Source: Xylaria sp. FL1777 (taxonomy: Eukaryota > Ascomycota > Sordariomycetes > Xylariales > Xylariaceae). Taken from it: 64,000 bases of DNA. A program made the position numbers and the translations under genes. Numbering within the stretch: the first letter of the stretch is position 1; each line of letters opens with the position of its first letter. Where the stretch lies: assembly GCA_022578965.1 (NCBI GenBank), contig MU400708.1, forward strand, positions 1 through 64,000, read 5' to 3'. This document shows, piece after piece, positions 11,201 to 23,130 of the stretch. Below the pieces are notes generated by a model. The model worked only from the letters and a program-made list of their open reading frames with translations. It was not told the origin of the DNA and ran no database searches.

Positions 11201-14200
11201 GGAATTCCCTGGCATCGGCTCATTGTTTGCCAGTCTGTTGGCAAGGCTTACTTGAAGCTGGAGATCAGCCAAGCTATCTGTGATGTAAGTTGTCTTTCGA
11301 GACCTTCCCACTTGAATCGCTTCTGATGTATCGTTTTCGTACTTCGCTGCCACATTTCTCAGTGCATTGTTTGTCTCTTCCCTTCCTTGGGTTGATCTAG
11401 ACCTAATTCAGCAAACAGTTTACCAGCATTACTATTCTCTTCAGTGAGCTTGAGCAAGTTTATTTTGAAGGACAAGACCCTACTCCTAATGAACTCTCAT
11501 TCCCCGAGTATTATCAGCGTCTGAAACTGACATCATCGAGTATCCAATTTTGGAAAGAGAAGCTGTTCGGTGTTCGAGCCTGCCACTTTCCTTGTCTTAC
11601 CTCAGGGGGGACAACCACGGTCGAATGGCAGACAACTCCCATCCACCTACAGATCCCGTTCCAGCGGCTACATGACTTTGCCCGATTCTATAAAGTTGAT
11701 AAGTCGACCATTTTCCGAGTCGCATGGGGGATACTGTTACGGACTTTTCTCGGGTTGCAAGACGTGTGCTTTGGATACCGTACTTCGGGCAGGGATCTAC
11801 CTATCACAGGACTTGAGAACGCTGTTGGACCCTTTTCCAGGGTTCTAGTTTGTCGAACGCGTGCGCTCGCTAACCAGACGATTGTCCAACTCCTCCGAGA
11901 CGCCCAAATAGAGCACCAGAAAGCTGTGCAACATCAACATCTACCTATGAGCTTAATTGAGCATGAGCTCGGCACCAAGGGCAAACGACTGTTCAACACA
12001 TATGTATCTTTCGGTTATGAGGACATTATTTCAGGCCAGGGAATGCCAAATACCAGATTCGCCCACAACAGTACCACACAAGCTTCCGAGTACGATATCA
12101 ATGTAGATTTCAGCATTCGTGACGGTAATTTAACCGTCATCCTTGGACACCGAATCCTCGCCTATCAACAGGCCGTCACTATTGGTCACGTTCTTGGTAA
12201 GGCTGTTGAAACCATCTTGGAAAGCCCCAGCGCGACAGTAAAGGAGTCGGATCTATTCACTATGCATGATCACAATCAGATATTGGCGTGGAATAGCATG
12301 CCCCAAATCGACATGCAAAACGAACATCTCGCCATACTTGTTGCCGCACAAGCACATAAAAACAATGACATCCAGGCTGTGTGCAGCTTTGACGGCGCAT
12401 TGACTTATGCCGAGCTTTGCAAACTATCTCGAGGCCTTGCTCACTATATGTTAAATCTCGGTGTCAGGCCGCAGATGCCGTTACCCGTTGTCGTCGACAA
12501 GAGTCGATGGGCCATAGTTGCCATGTTGTCTGTTTTAATGTAAGTTGATCACCAGATGCCCAGAGAAATGAACACTGTTGTTGACTAACCTCCCCTTTTT
12601 AGGGTTGGCGGCATCCTAATACCCATTGACGCCGAGGCCACGGACATGTTCCCTTGGATTGTACAAGTCATTCATCGGGGCTTCATCTTAGCCTCGGATA
12701 GCGTCAGAGGATACTTCGAAAGCTCGGGTTGCCCGACCATCGTGGTCAACGAACAGACCATCCTATCTCCATACGTGCAGGCAGTTGAATTACCGACACC
12801 CGTGCCAACAAGACCACACGACATAGCTTGCATCCTCCTAACCCTCACGAGCCCCAAGAATTGCAAGGCTGTGTCATACAGTCACGGGGCTCTAGCGACC
12901 GCTTGTGCCGGTCAAGGTCCTACACTTCGAATTAATCCGTCAAGCCGAGTGATGCAACTCTCCTCCTACAGTATTGATGTTTCCTTGGCTGAAATATTTA
13001 CGACCCTTGTAAATGGTGGCTGTGTCTGTATACCTTCGTCCTTTGAGAGGATCTCCGGTTTTACAGCAGCCGCTCAGCGTATGAGGGTGAACTGGACATA
13101 TCTCACGCCGCCGCTTTCGCGGAAGGTTGATCCCAACATGCTTCCTGACATGGCTGTAGTCTGCTTCCGTGCAACCCACCTGGATACAGAGGCCTACTCG
13201 CGGTGGGCAGGTAAAGCCAAAGTAATTCTCGTTTATGGTTCCGCAGAAGCCTGCCCGCTCGGTCTTTCAGCGACGGAAGTAGCAGGGTCTCCTGTGACAC
13301 CGGGTTTTGGCAACCCCTTTAGTGGAAACTTCTGGATCGTGAGCCCAGAGGACCATAATCGACTCATGCCGGTTGGTGCAGTCGGAGAACTAGTCATCGG
13401 AGGGTCCACGCTTGCCATGTCTAGCTCACTTGACATGGTAAATCTAAATTTTGATATACTCGTGAGGAAGAGCACCGCTCGGGCCCAGTCATTGCTTGAA
13501 CAATCGGGGAGCCGCCTCCTCAAGACAGGCCGCCTCGTGCGTTACCGTGAAAAGGGCGAAATCGAATTCGTAGTTCCCGAAGGTGAGAAAGGAGAGTTTA
13601 AGGGGAAATCTTTCCGTGTGTCGGAAATGGAGTCGCAGCTTCGGCGGTGTATTGGTGAAGGAGTTGATGTTGTGATCGAGACAGTTGCCTTTAAGGATAC
13701 GAGCTCTCCCCCCGTTATCACAGTATTCGTCGAACTTGGCGACCAGTTTCTCGAGGGAAGGGAAGACCTTATCAATCTCGACAACACAACGCGGCAGAAA
13801 CTATTTTATTACAAACAAAGAGTCAATTCGACTCTTCGTAACGCTATCCCACTACCGTTAGCTTATGTTCCCGTTCGACGACTACCGTTGACGCTCTCAT
13901 TGAGAGTGAACAGGAAAGGTCTCCAGAGGCTGATCACGGGTCTATCGCGGCAACAACTACTAGCCTTCGCCGAGGTCGAAAGTGTGCATGACATGCAACC
14001 CGCCGATCTCCAACCACTACCTCTAACACAGGCGGAACAGCAGATGCGAGCCCTCTGGGCTCGGGTTCTGGGCATCGAGGACCAGGCATCCATAACGGCG
14101 GACGATGGGTTTATGACGCTGGGCGGGGACATTGTCATGGGCCATAGCCTTGTGGTTATGTGCCGTCAACGGGGGATAGACATCTCTATAACTGATCTCC

Positions 14201-16269
14201 TACAGAACCACACCTTATCCGAACTATGTAAAGGGCTTGCTAATTTCCAGATGCCTACGGTTAGCCGCGGCAAACCCGATCAAGGAGAGCCCGGTACATC
14301 CAACGGCTCTTCAGACGCGGCGGCAGCACCAAAACTCGGTTCTGACAGAAGCGTCATCGAAGATGTAGCCGAAGCATCCTCTCTTCAGACCATGTTTGTG
14401 GAGTCTGCCATGCTGCAAGCACGTGGCAATGTATCCTACTTTGTGCTTAGCGCCACAGGCTTCTTAAACTGGCACAAGCTCGAAAATGCATGCTTTATGT
14501 TGACCAAAGCTCACCCGATATTACGAACAGCGTTCGTGTCTCATAGCCGCCAAGTCTATCAAACAGTTCTTCGGTCTTACCGACCCGAGTTTCTCCGATA
14601 TCAATGCCAGAACTGGCGCCTGAATAATCTCGCCGTGAAGCTCGTCAAGCGAGATCAGCCACTGCCTATTGATTTCCGCCGTCCTGTTACCAAGTTCTCC
14701 TTCCTCGACGCCGGCAGGAGCTCCATCCTCGTGATGCGACTGTCGCGTGCTCAATACGATGACCTCTCCATCCCCATCTTGGTCCGTGATCTTGGCCGCT
14801 TCTACCGACAAACTGGTTCCGTTACTCAGAGCACTGGCTTCTGCGAAGTCATCAGGGCGGTGCGTTCCACATATGCCAGTGGAGCTACTGAATATTGGCG
14901 CTCCCTTCTTGAGGGCGCGTCGATAACACAAGTTGTCTCGCAGCCATCACTTCCTATCGCCAACTCGAGCCCGAAGACGCTTCAACAAAAGATTTCGATT
15001 GGATCCTTACAGAACTTTGGCATACCTTTTGAATCGATTCTCAGGGGCGCGTGGTCTATCGTCCTGTCGAACCTGTCTGGCACGGACGACGTCGTATTTG
15101 GCCATATGGTCGAGGGGAGGCATTTAAGTCTTGCCAATGGTCAAACCATCTCAAGCGTGGTTGGTCCCAAGGGTAATGTGATACCTGTACGAACACGGAT
15201 ACCCGATTTCCCTGTTTCCCCCCTTGAGTATTTTAAGAACATACAGAGCCAATACGTCGCGAGTATTCCTTACGAAAATCTCCAGACGGCCGACGTTATC
15301 CAGAATTGCACAGCTTGGCCTTCCTGGACCCGCTTCAGTACCGTCGTTCATCACCAAAGACAGTCGGAGCGCTACAAACTTCTCAACTTTACCATTGGCG
15401 AAGCTACCTGTTCGCTCGACATGATGGGTCTAAGCCACGAGGACTCGGATGTTTTTGTACAAACCATGATGGCCGGGTCGAAGCAAGTCGAAGTGTCAGT
15501 CACGTTTTGCGAAAAGAAAATCCAGGCTTTCTTCGGCGAAGAAGTCTTGAGAATGCTCTGCTCCACCATCTCGGTTCTTACCACCGCCGACTTTGTGATG
15601 GATCCAATGATGCTCAAGGGTCTCAATGACAGCTACACAACGCCGCGCATCCCGCTGCCAGCGCCCAAACGCGAAAGCAGTGTCCTATCACCTGTTCTTT
15701 CAGTCGATCCAGACCACGCTCGAGCAGCTCACAGCGTTATTGCAACCGCTTGGGACGTTGTTCTTGGCGCCCAGAGCCTGCAAGTAGCAGACATCCGCTC
15801 GGTGCCCTTCTATGAGATCTGGGGTGCTCATATGCCAGCGGCTGAGTTAGCCCGTTATTATACACAGAAGGTACCGCGGTTCCCCGGCCTCGAGCAGAAA
15901 GTCTACACGACGGAGGAGATTATCGACCACCCGACTATGATGCAGCAGTACGAGCTTATCATTGCGAAGCAGCAAGAGACGCAACTAAAGCACCGACGGA
16001 GTTTCCTAAAGCGTAATCCTTCACGCACTCCATCCACGTGGGGGAAGAATTTCCGGAAACTCACCGTGGGAACAGGAACAGGAGTGAACGATCCTGCACT
16101 AAACAGTCTTTCAGCACCTCCACGGCTTCATCCGCACCGCGGGTTAAATGTCCACGGAAACAATTCTTTAGAGTCGCTGTCAACGCTTGGCAGCCCCGCT
16201 GACGATCGCGAGGGTGTTTCCACTACCCCCACATCTGCTGATGGAGCTCATAGAAAGACAATGTATTAA
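7892..16269 (+). CDS. Catalytically degenerate nonribosomal peptide synthetase-like protein
   Basis: Model: exons 7892-11284, 11419-12539 and 12603-16269, GT-AG introns of 134 and 63 bp, about 2726 aa. Domain order: disordered N-terminus with an 11-Asp run (about 1-290); C-terminal subdomain only of an adenylation (A) domain (300-400); carrier T1 with intact LGGDS, Ser466; epimerase-like E domain with HHLVVD at 654-659; condensation C1 (about 990-1430); A domain (1445-1945); T2 (about 2010); C2 (2090-2505); T3 (about 2580); basic, Ser-rich tail. Most active-site motifs are substituted: the A10 lysine is Gln397 in the first and Arg1939 in the second A unit; the C-domain His motif reads SQAICD (1126-1131) and SRAQYDD (2219-2225); the carrier Ser is Ile2015 in T2 and His2581 in T3; the A3 loop reads LLTLTSPKNCKAVSYSH. 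There are no stops or frameshifts over 8.2 kb. Either it is a non-enzymatic paralogue or a scaffold with one working carrier. No tailoring genes adjoin it. Homology is certain; function is unknown. Confidence 0.85.
8189..8221 (+). repeat. (GAC)11 trinucleotide repeat coding poly-Asp
   Basis: Eleven consecutive GAC codons encode an 11-residue Asp run in the disordered N-terminus of the NRPS-like protein. A pure codon repeat suggests recent replication slippage and probable length polymorphism between strains. Confidence 0.9.
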
Positions 16270-16559
16270 ATTTAGGAGTACTTGGGTTTTTTTCCTTGAG
16301 GGTATTGCTTGTGGTAGGCTGGCGAAGATCCTAACTTCCCTCATCCTGTCTCATTTACCTCATCACTTTTTTTTTCTTACGTATACCTAGACAGAATGAC
16401 TCGCGTGTACAAACTCCCGACAATGACTGATATTGCAGATATAAAAGCAGGAACTAGGAAGAAAAAGGATTTGAAATTTGGTTTGAAATTTGGTTTCAGG
16501 GGCGTCTGTGTTCAGAAAGAGAGGAACTGAATTGCTTTCATGATTTTGTTATGTTATAT
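16270..16559. other. 3' flank of the NRPS-like gene
   Basis: This is about 290 bp of normal composition after the stop codon, containing a short direct repeat (TTTGAAATTTGG at 16470 and again at 16482). It ends at the edge of the AT-rich island. No further gene is visible. Confidence 0.5.
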
Positions 16560-16601
16560 TAGTTAGCTAGTTAACCTGTAAGCTTTGTTATTGTTTTGTT
16601 A

Positions 16602-16632
<31 letters not shown>

Positions 16633-17111
16633 TTGCATAATTTCATGATACTTATAATGTTATTATATTAAATAAATAAATGTTAATTTAAAATAGTATT
16701 TATTATATATATTAAAAAGTTAAAGATTTTTTTGTTTTTTTTTTAAGAAATTTAAGCATATTTAATTTAATAATAATTATTTTATAGCTTAATGTATTCT
16801 TTAATTAACTTAGCTATTTAATTAAATAAACCACTTTTTATAACTTTTATATATATATAAAAAAATCCTTTATTTTTTTATTAATAATTATAGCTAAATT
16901 ATATAAAAAAGTTAATTTATAGTTTGCTTTTTAAGCTTATAAACATAACTTATGTTTATTTTTTTAAAGCGTTATTAAAATTTATAATGTTTTTTATATA
17001 ATGTTTAATTAAAAAACATAAAGTTTTAAAAAAAAAAACGAAATATTATTATTAAAAACTAAATTAATTAAACTTAAAAAAATTTTAATTATATAATATA
17101 TATTTAATTTA

Positions 17112-17182
17112 GGCCTAGTAGCATAGTGGCATATGTTTAGCTACTTTTTTTAAAGTTATAGGTTTAAGTTTTGCTTGGTTTA
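17112..17182 (+). pseudogene. tRNA-like relic, possibly a tRNA-derived SINE head
   Basis: This 71-nt stretch has tRNA proportions. A GGCCTAG 5' arm is followed by TA, then a D-arm-like GCAT/ATGT pair around an AGTGGCAT loop. Near the 3' end, GGTTTAAGTTTT is what the B-box GGTTCGAGTCCC becomes after C-to-T changes, and the flanking bases form a weakened T-stem and acceptor arm. The anticodon arm does not fold cleanly, so I assign no amino acid. It probably derives from a tRNA gene or a tRNA-derived short interspersed element caught in the RIP island. A chance match in AT-rich DNA remains possible. Confidence 0.4.
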
Positions 17183-18396
17183 TAGTTGTTTTATGTTTAA
17201 AGCAAAAGTTAGTTTACTTTTAGCTTAGTTTAAACTGCAAGCCTGCTGCACTAAAAGCATAAAAATTAAAAGTTAAATAGTTAAGCTAAAAGTTTAAAAA
17301 CTTTGCTTTTTTGCTAGTGCAGCAATATAAGTAATTAACTTAGTGTATTAAACACTATAAAAACGAGCAGCTTTAGCTTTTGCTGCTAATGCTACATAAG
17401 CATTAGTTTTTTTATATAGCAAACAGCTTATATTTTTAGCATAATTAAAACTTAAAGCTTACTGCTTACGCTAAGCAATTTATAAATATAGTATTAATTA
17501 ATGCTTAATATTTACTTAATACTGTGTTATTTATAGCTTATAACCTTAAAGCTAACAAAGGGGCATTTTTATTTATAACAATTATAACAAAAGACCTTTT
17601 TATTAATATGCTGATTTTTTTACTTCTATAATATAAAGCAGAAGTGCTACTAACTTAGCGTACAAAATTTAAAACAAAGTATTATATAAAAAAAGCAGCA
17701 AATTAATAAGATCTATTGTAAAACTATTACATACTTTGCGTATATAAGTGGTTTTTGCCTTAAAAAAGGTTTTTATTTATATAAGTATTATATTAAATAG
17801 CTATTAGCATAACTAATAAGCTATTAGCTTAAGTAATATAATATATATATATTTAATTTTATTATATAAGCGTTTTTTTTTTAGTATAATAATATTAAAA
17901 ATATAGTTAATTAATTATTAAAACTTTATAAAAAACACTTTATAAAAAAAAACTAAACATTAAACTTTATATAAAAATAATTAAAGCTTTAAACGCATTT
18001 TAATTAAAAAATTAATTATTAATAAATATTAAACGAAAATTTAATTAAATATTATATTTAGTTTATGTTTATATAAAAAATAATAATTAATAATAAAATC
18101 TATAAAAAAAACATTTATAATTTTAATAAAATTAGCTTTATAATAAATAAAATTATGTTTAATTTTATAATTATTATATTTAAACATATATAAAAACTAA
18201 AAGCTATTTAATTAAGTAATTTTAAGTAATTTATAGTTATTTAAGCTATTTTTTTATATAGTTATATTATATTACTTTATATTATTTTAATAAAGCAAAA
18301 CTATTTATTTTTTTAATATAAAAACATTAAATTATTAAGTAATTAATAAGTTAATATAATAAAAAATAACTAAATAACTAATAAATAAAGCTTAAA

Positions 18397-18497
18397 TTAA
18401 ATTAAACATTTTAATTAATATATAAAAGTTTATATAAAAAAATATTACTTTAAATTAAATATTTTAATTAATATATAAAAGTTTATATAAAAAAATA
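18397..18497. repeat. Tandem duplication of a 48-bp AT-rich unit
   Basis: The segment 18397-18444 is repeated at 18450-18497 with essentially one C/T difference (AAACATT versus AAATATT) over about 48 bp. The near identity in an otherwise scrambled island implies the duplication came after most of the mutation, or that it was too short to trigger further RIP. Confidence 0.75.
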
Positions 18498-19925
18498 CTT
18501 TTGCTTTTTAATTTTTAATAGCTATAAAAGCTATTATTTATATAAATTTAAATTTTATTATCAAAATAATAATATTATTACTTTTTATATACTTTTATAT
18601 TTTTTTTATTATTTTTAGCTACTTAATATTAGTTGTTTTAATTCTTTAAAACAATTATATAGCAAATAAATTAAACATTTAATATAAGCTTATATTATTT
18701 ATATTAAAAAAAAAGATTTTTTTACTGCGTTTTTTTATGCATTTATTAAAGCTATAACTTTAAATAATATATAAAAAAGTTTTAAAAAAGCAAAATTATT
18801 ATTATATAACTTAAAATATATAATTAATTAACTAAATTATTGTTTAATTATATTTTAAATTAAAGTTTTAAGTTTTTTATTATTTATTTATTAACTTTTT
18901 ATTATTTTAAATAATTTAATTAAAATAAATTTATTATTTTAATATATTAAACAAAAAATTATATAATATAAAAATAGTTTTTTTATAGCAATTATTATAA
19001 AGTTAAGTTAAATTATATATAATATAATTAATGTTATATATTATATTATATTATTAAAAAAAAAATTATAACTTTTTATAAAGCAAATTATTAGTTTAAT
19101 TAATATTATTATATAAAAAAAACTTAATTATAAAATAAAAAATCTTTTATTATATAAAAAGCAAAAAATTTATAGGTTATAAAAAATGTAATTAAATAAC
19201 AAAATCACAAAAACTATAAAAGTACTTATTATATAAAAAAAAAAACCTATATAAAGTGCTATAAAGCATATAACAAATTAAGCTATAATATATAAACTTA
19301 TTAAAACAAAGTAAAAACATTTAATAAATCAAATTTTAAATAGTTTAAATTAATTATATAAAAAATTATTAAGTTATTTTTAAATATATATATAAAGGTT
19401 ATAAAAAGTAGCTTATTTAATTAAATAGCTAAATTAATTAAAAGATATATTATATTATAAATATTTTTTATTTAACTTTTAAAAAAAACCTTTTTTTTAA
19501 AACATAATAAGCTATAATTAAACAAAGAGAGCTTTTATAAGATTTAATAGCTACTTAAAATAAAAACATAGGTATTTAGCATCCTTGTGTCTTTTCTTGG
19601 TAAAATCTATCAATTATCTCGTACTGCAATTCAAAAAGCTATTATACCTCCGTGGTTCAAATCTGGAGATAGCTTGCTCCCCTTTAAGACGAGTTTTGGG
19701 AATCTCACGTCAAGCGTCTATATTGTCTTTATGTTTACTTACGCATTTGTGCACTAATTGTACAATTTGAATCCTCCCTTCTTCCTCTGTTCTCCATCCT
19801 CTCCTCTCCAATAACAACGAAAGCTAGATAAAGGCAAAGTGAACAAGTAAGCCCAAGAAGAATAAGGCAGGGAACAGAAGGAAAAGCAAATATTGAAATA
19901 ATCAGCCAAGGGCAAAGGACAGACA

Positions 19926-20207
19926 ATGTGTTGGTCTGGCACGGCACTTACCGCCTGTTACGAATGTGCCAGAGAATTCAACCACAAGGCACACATGGTG
20001 CCCTGTAACGCTGCAGAGAACAGCCGGCCATGCGCCATTAAACACCTTGAGTACGACGTCATACAAACTGGCGACAACTGCATCGAATGTAAGGCCGCCC
20101 GCATCGCCGAGGAGGAGTGCCAACGCCTCACCTACCGCTCTGGACCACTCAACCTACACGTTAAAGGCAAGGAACGAATGCGTGCTCTAGTAGCTGCTTA
20201 TCGGTAA
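19926..20207 (+). CDS. Small Cys-rich hypothetical protein
   Basis: The ORF encodes 93 aa. Its Cys pattern includes CYEC near residue 11 and CIEC near residue 53, with further Cys at 2, 27, 36 and about 65 and several His, which suggests a small zinc-binding fold. No signal peptide or membrane segment is visible, so it is probably intracellular. The frame stops inside GTAAGTAAGT, an excellent splice donor at 20204, so the real gene may continue. A candidate exon at 20681-20896 (Trp-rich, starting MKWRLADVEWREWL) follows a CAG acceptor, but it does not join in phase with this donor. I do not recognise the family. The ORF lies next to the RIP island. Confidence 0.5.
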   Translation: MCWSGTALTACYECAREFNHKAHMVPCNAAENSRPCAIKHLEYDVIQTGDNCIECKAARIAEEECQRLTYRSGPLNLHVKGKERMRALVAAYR

Positions 20208-21378
20208 GTAAGTAGTCTGAGACAAGAACTTCGTATTTTCCTATTCATTGCTTGCTTGCAACAAGTAGGAAAAGTTGCAGGGATGAACCTACGTACTAGC
20301 AAGACTGCCTTTTTTGTAGTCGGGATTTGAGAGAGAGAATATATTGTATAATGAATGTTACTAAGGACGCTGAGGCTTCGAAAGGTCATTATTATTGCTC
20401 CTATACTAACTACTGGTCGACACCAGCATAATATGTCTCTATGGATGTGACGAATCCATCTAAATCTAATACCCTGAGATGGACACCCTAGTGGTCTTTT
20501 GCTACCTACTTAGCCAACTTGGGAATCTGAAGATTTGGTCTCTAGTTAATATAGTAGTAAACAGACAAATCAATACAAGTTATGCAGAAGGCCATTAAAT
20601 AGTCTTATGAATAGCCTTAAAAACTACGAGATAAGCAAAAGATTCAAGAATAATCTCGAGCAATGTTTCCTTAAACAGTTATGAAGTGGCGCTTAGCAGA
20701 CGTCGAATGGCGAGAGTGGCTGAGCGGGCAGGCGGGGAGCAGTGCCGATCAGCTTACAGATGAGATGGTGGCAGTGGCGCACGAGTATCCCCAATCGAGA
20801 ACACCTCGGACCCGTCGAACGACGTCGCCTGGAGAGTCCTGGGGCCCCTTGCCCGACATTCCGAGCGCAGATATCTGGTGGAACGATTTATCATGACGCG
20901 ACGAAACCCGAAGGACGAGGTGGTTTGACAGATTGCCTCCGTATGTAATCTGACGTGGTCTACGGGGCGGTCGAATACATAGAAGGATACATAGAAGGAT
21001 ACATACGTAAAAAGATATAAAGTCGCGTGTGGTGTGAGCTGTGTCGATCGAGCCGAGCTGACGGACGGACTACAGTAGGATGGGCTGGCTTGTCGCACCT
21101 GCGCAGCCTCCTATCCTTCTACCCCGCAAGCCTATACTTTATACCCGTCCGGGGTTAGCAGGTACGTATAAAAAAACCCACAGCAAAAGGACTTTTGTTC
21201 TAGAATACCTGCCTTAGGTTTAGTTTAAAGTATTAACCTTGAACTTGAATCATATCATTAGCTAACTAACTTATATAATTATCTTGCATGTATAAAGAAG
21301 ACCTTTTGCGTGGATAGATATGTTAGGTAAGCATTTATTATTTACTTTACACATACATGTAGTTTTTCTTCTGTGTCC

Positions 21379-21406
21379 AGTGAGTGAGTGAGTGAGTGAG
21401 TGAGTG
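21379..21406. repeat. (TGAG)n tetranucleotide microsatellite
   Basis: About seven units of TGAG run without interruption in intergenic sequence. Confidence 0.85.
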
Positions 21407-22299
21407 GTATTTGGTTGTTGGTAATAATACACCCGACGCATGACGTCGCTACACAACAGAAGACAATATCATATCCGTATACACACACAATGTGGCAGGT
21501 TGTGCACTGACAAACACATGGTATTGGCTGGGCAGATGGACGGATGCAATCCTTCTTGTTGGATTACCGTATGCGTGGGTATTCGCTTCTTAGTCTACCT
21601 GCTGCGTACGCTTATGTATCTTGTTGCCGGCCATGCCCGATACGCTCTCTCGCTTCCCTCTACCTAAGTATGTAGGTTGCCAGCCTTTGCCGTGTGGCCC
21701 GTTTTCCAGAAGACTTCTTCGAGATTGCTTCCTTCTGCCTAGCCTGCCCATCGGCGAATGCTAACCTTAAGAGGAAGGTGTTTCAGGGCAGTGGCCAATT
21801 GGGACGCATGCGGGGTGATGCCAATATCAGCAGGCCTTGGTCCTGCATGTACTGCGTATACTAGGTAGTCTAGGCGGTGGGCTACACATTCCCTAGGGGG
21901 GAATTAATTCCATTTGGAAGTTCACCTAATGCCACTTAGGTAGGTGCCGTCCCGTACCTACGGTATTGTAACTTTGGTCTACTGTACTGTACCTACCTAC
22001 TGCGTATGTAGGTAGCGTGCGCTACTTATCTTGTCCCGTATCACTCTCTCTTTTCTAGGGAAATAGACAGATGTCCAAGTCGCGAAACTTTGGTGCTCTC
22101 TAGGTACATTTATACCTTAGGGCGCCAGGCCGGTGTATGAAAAGCCTGTACTGAAGGCTCATAGGCTGTAATATGTAGTGGCGTCAATAGGCAGACACTA
22201 GGGGTTAAATTAGCCAATTATAGGAGGGCGTATTACATAAGCAGCCGTTTAATCGGTGGTATACTAACATGTCTAATAGCTAGAAAATGGTAGTTTGTT

Positions 22300-22560
22300 C
22301 AACAGATTTTTTAAAAAAAGAAAAACTATAATGCTTTTTTTAAAAAAAATAATATTAAAAATTTAATTTTTAATAAATAATATTATTTTTTATTTTTAAT
22401 AATTTTAAAATAAAATTAATAAAAATAAAAAAAATATTTTATATAAAAATTTGTTTATTTTAATAGTATTTTTTAATAAATATTTATTTTTTTATTATTA
22501 TAATAGCTAGTAGTAAATTTTCTATGTAAACAGGCAGACACAAAGATTTAAACTTAAAAA
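22300..22560. other. Short AT-rich, RIP-like patch
   Basis: About 260 bp of A/T-only runs interrupt normal-composition DNA, like the two larger islands. It may be a remnant of a short repeat. Confidence 0.55.
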
Positions 22561-23095
22561 ATCAGCTTATTTCTTTATCCCCTTGTTCACTTTGATTTTC
22601 CTACAGGGGGGTGGCGCCCTAAGGTAGTAACCGGGTACTGGTTAGTGGCTGCCTCTCTGTTGGATTACAATTTCTAGTTTCTTCATTTGTTTATTATTTT
22701 GCCACGTGCGAGGCATGCAGTCTTGTTTATATGTATGCGTCCATCATCACCTTTCCACTGGGTTATTGACCTGATTTCTGCTGATCTAAGTGGGTAATGA
22801 AGAAAGAAAGGTATTGCCACGGACTTTTTTTCTTATCTTTTGCCGTGGAACCACTATCCCCACAAACACTGCTTCTTAGAGACTCTACTGCCATATCAAG
22901 AACCAGGTCATCCACTACATAGTACACATTTAACTCGGTCCCACTAATATAAATGCTATCTCTTCATCGCGCCGCTCTTACTTGGGAGTATGACACTAAT
23001 CTTTTACACATATACCTCGGTGTGTGGGTACGTGTATCTGTAAGTGCCTAGGTAGTCACTCCTTTCTACCACCGATATAAGTATACGTGTAGGTG

Positions 23096-23099
<4 letters not shown>

Positions 23100-23129
<30 letters not shown>
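23100..23129. repeat. (GT)n dinucleotide microsatellite
   Basis: About fifteen GT units follow a GTAGGTGTAGGTGT run in intergenic DNA. Confidence 0.9.

Positions 23130-23130
<1 letters not shown>

Larger units (their letters stand above)
16560..19580. other. 3 kb AT-rich, RIP-like island
   Basis: Extremely AT-rich sequence with almost no CpG, long A/T runs and stops in every frame. It fits a former transposon or repeat cluster heavily mutated by RIP. The interval 17105-17760 is slightly less AT-rich and keeps GC, AGC and GCT steps. The island starts about 290 bp after the NRPS-like stop codon and ends about 350 bp before the small ORF at 19926. No transposase motif, LTR or TIR can be read with confidence. 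Confidence 0.8.
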
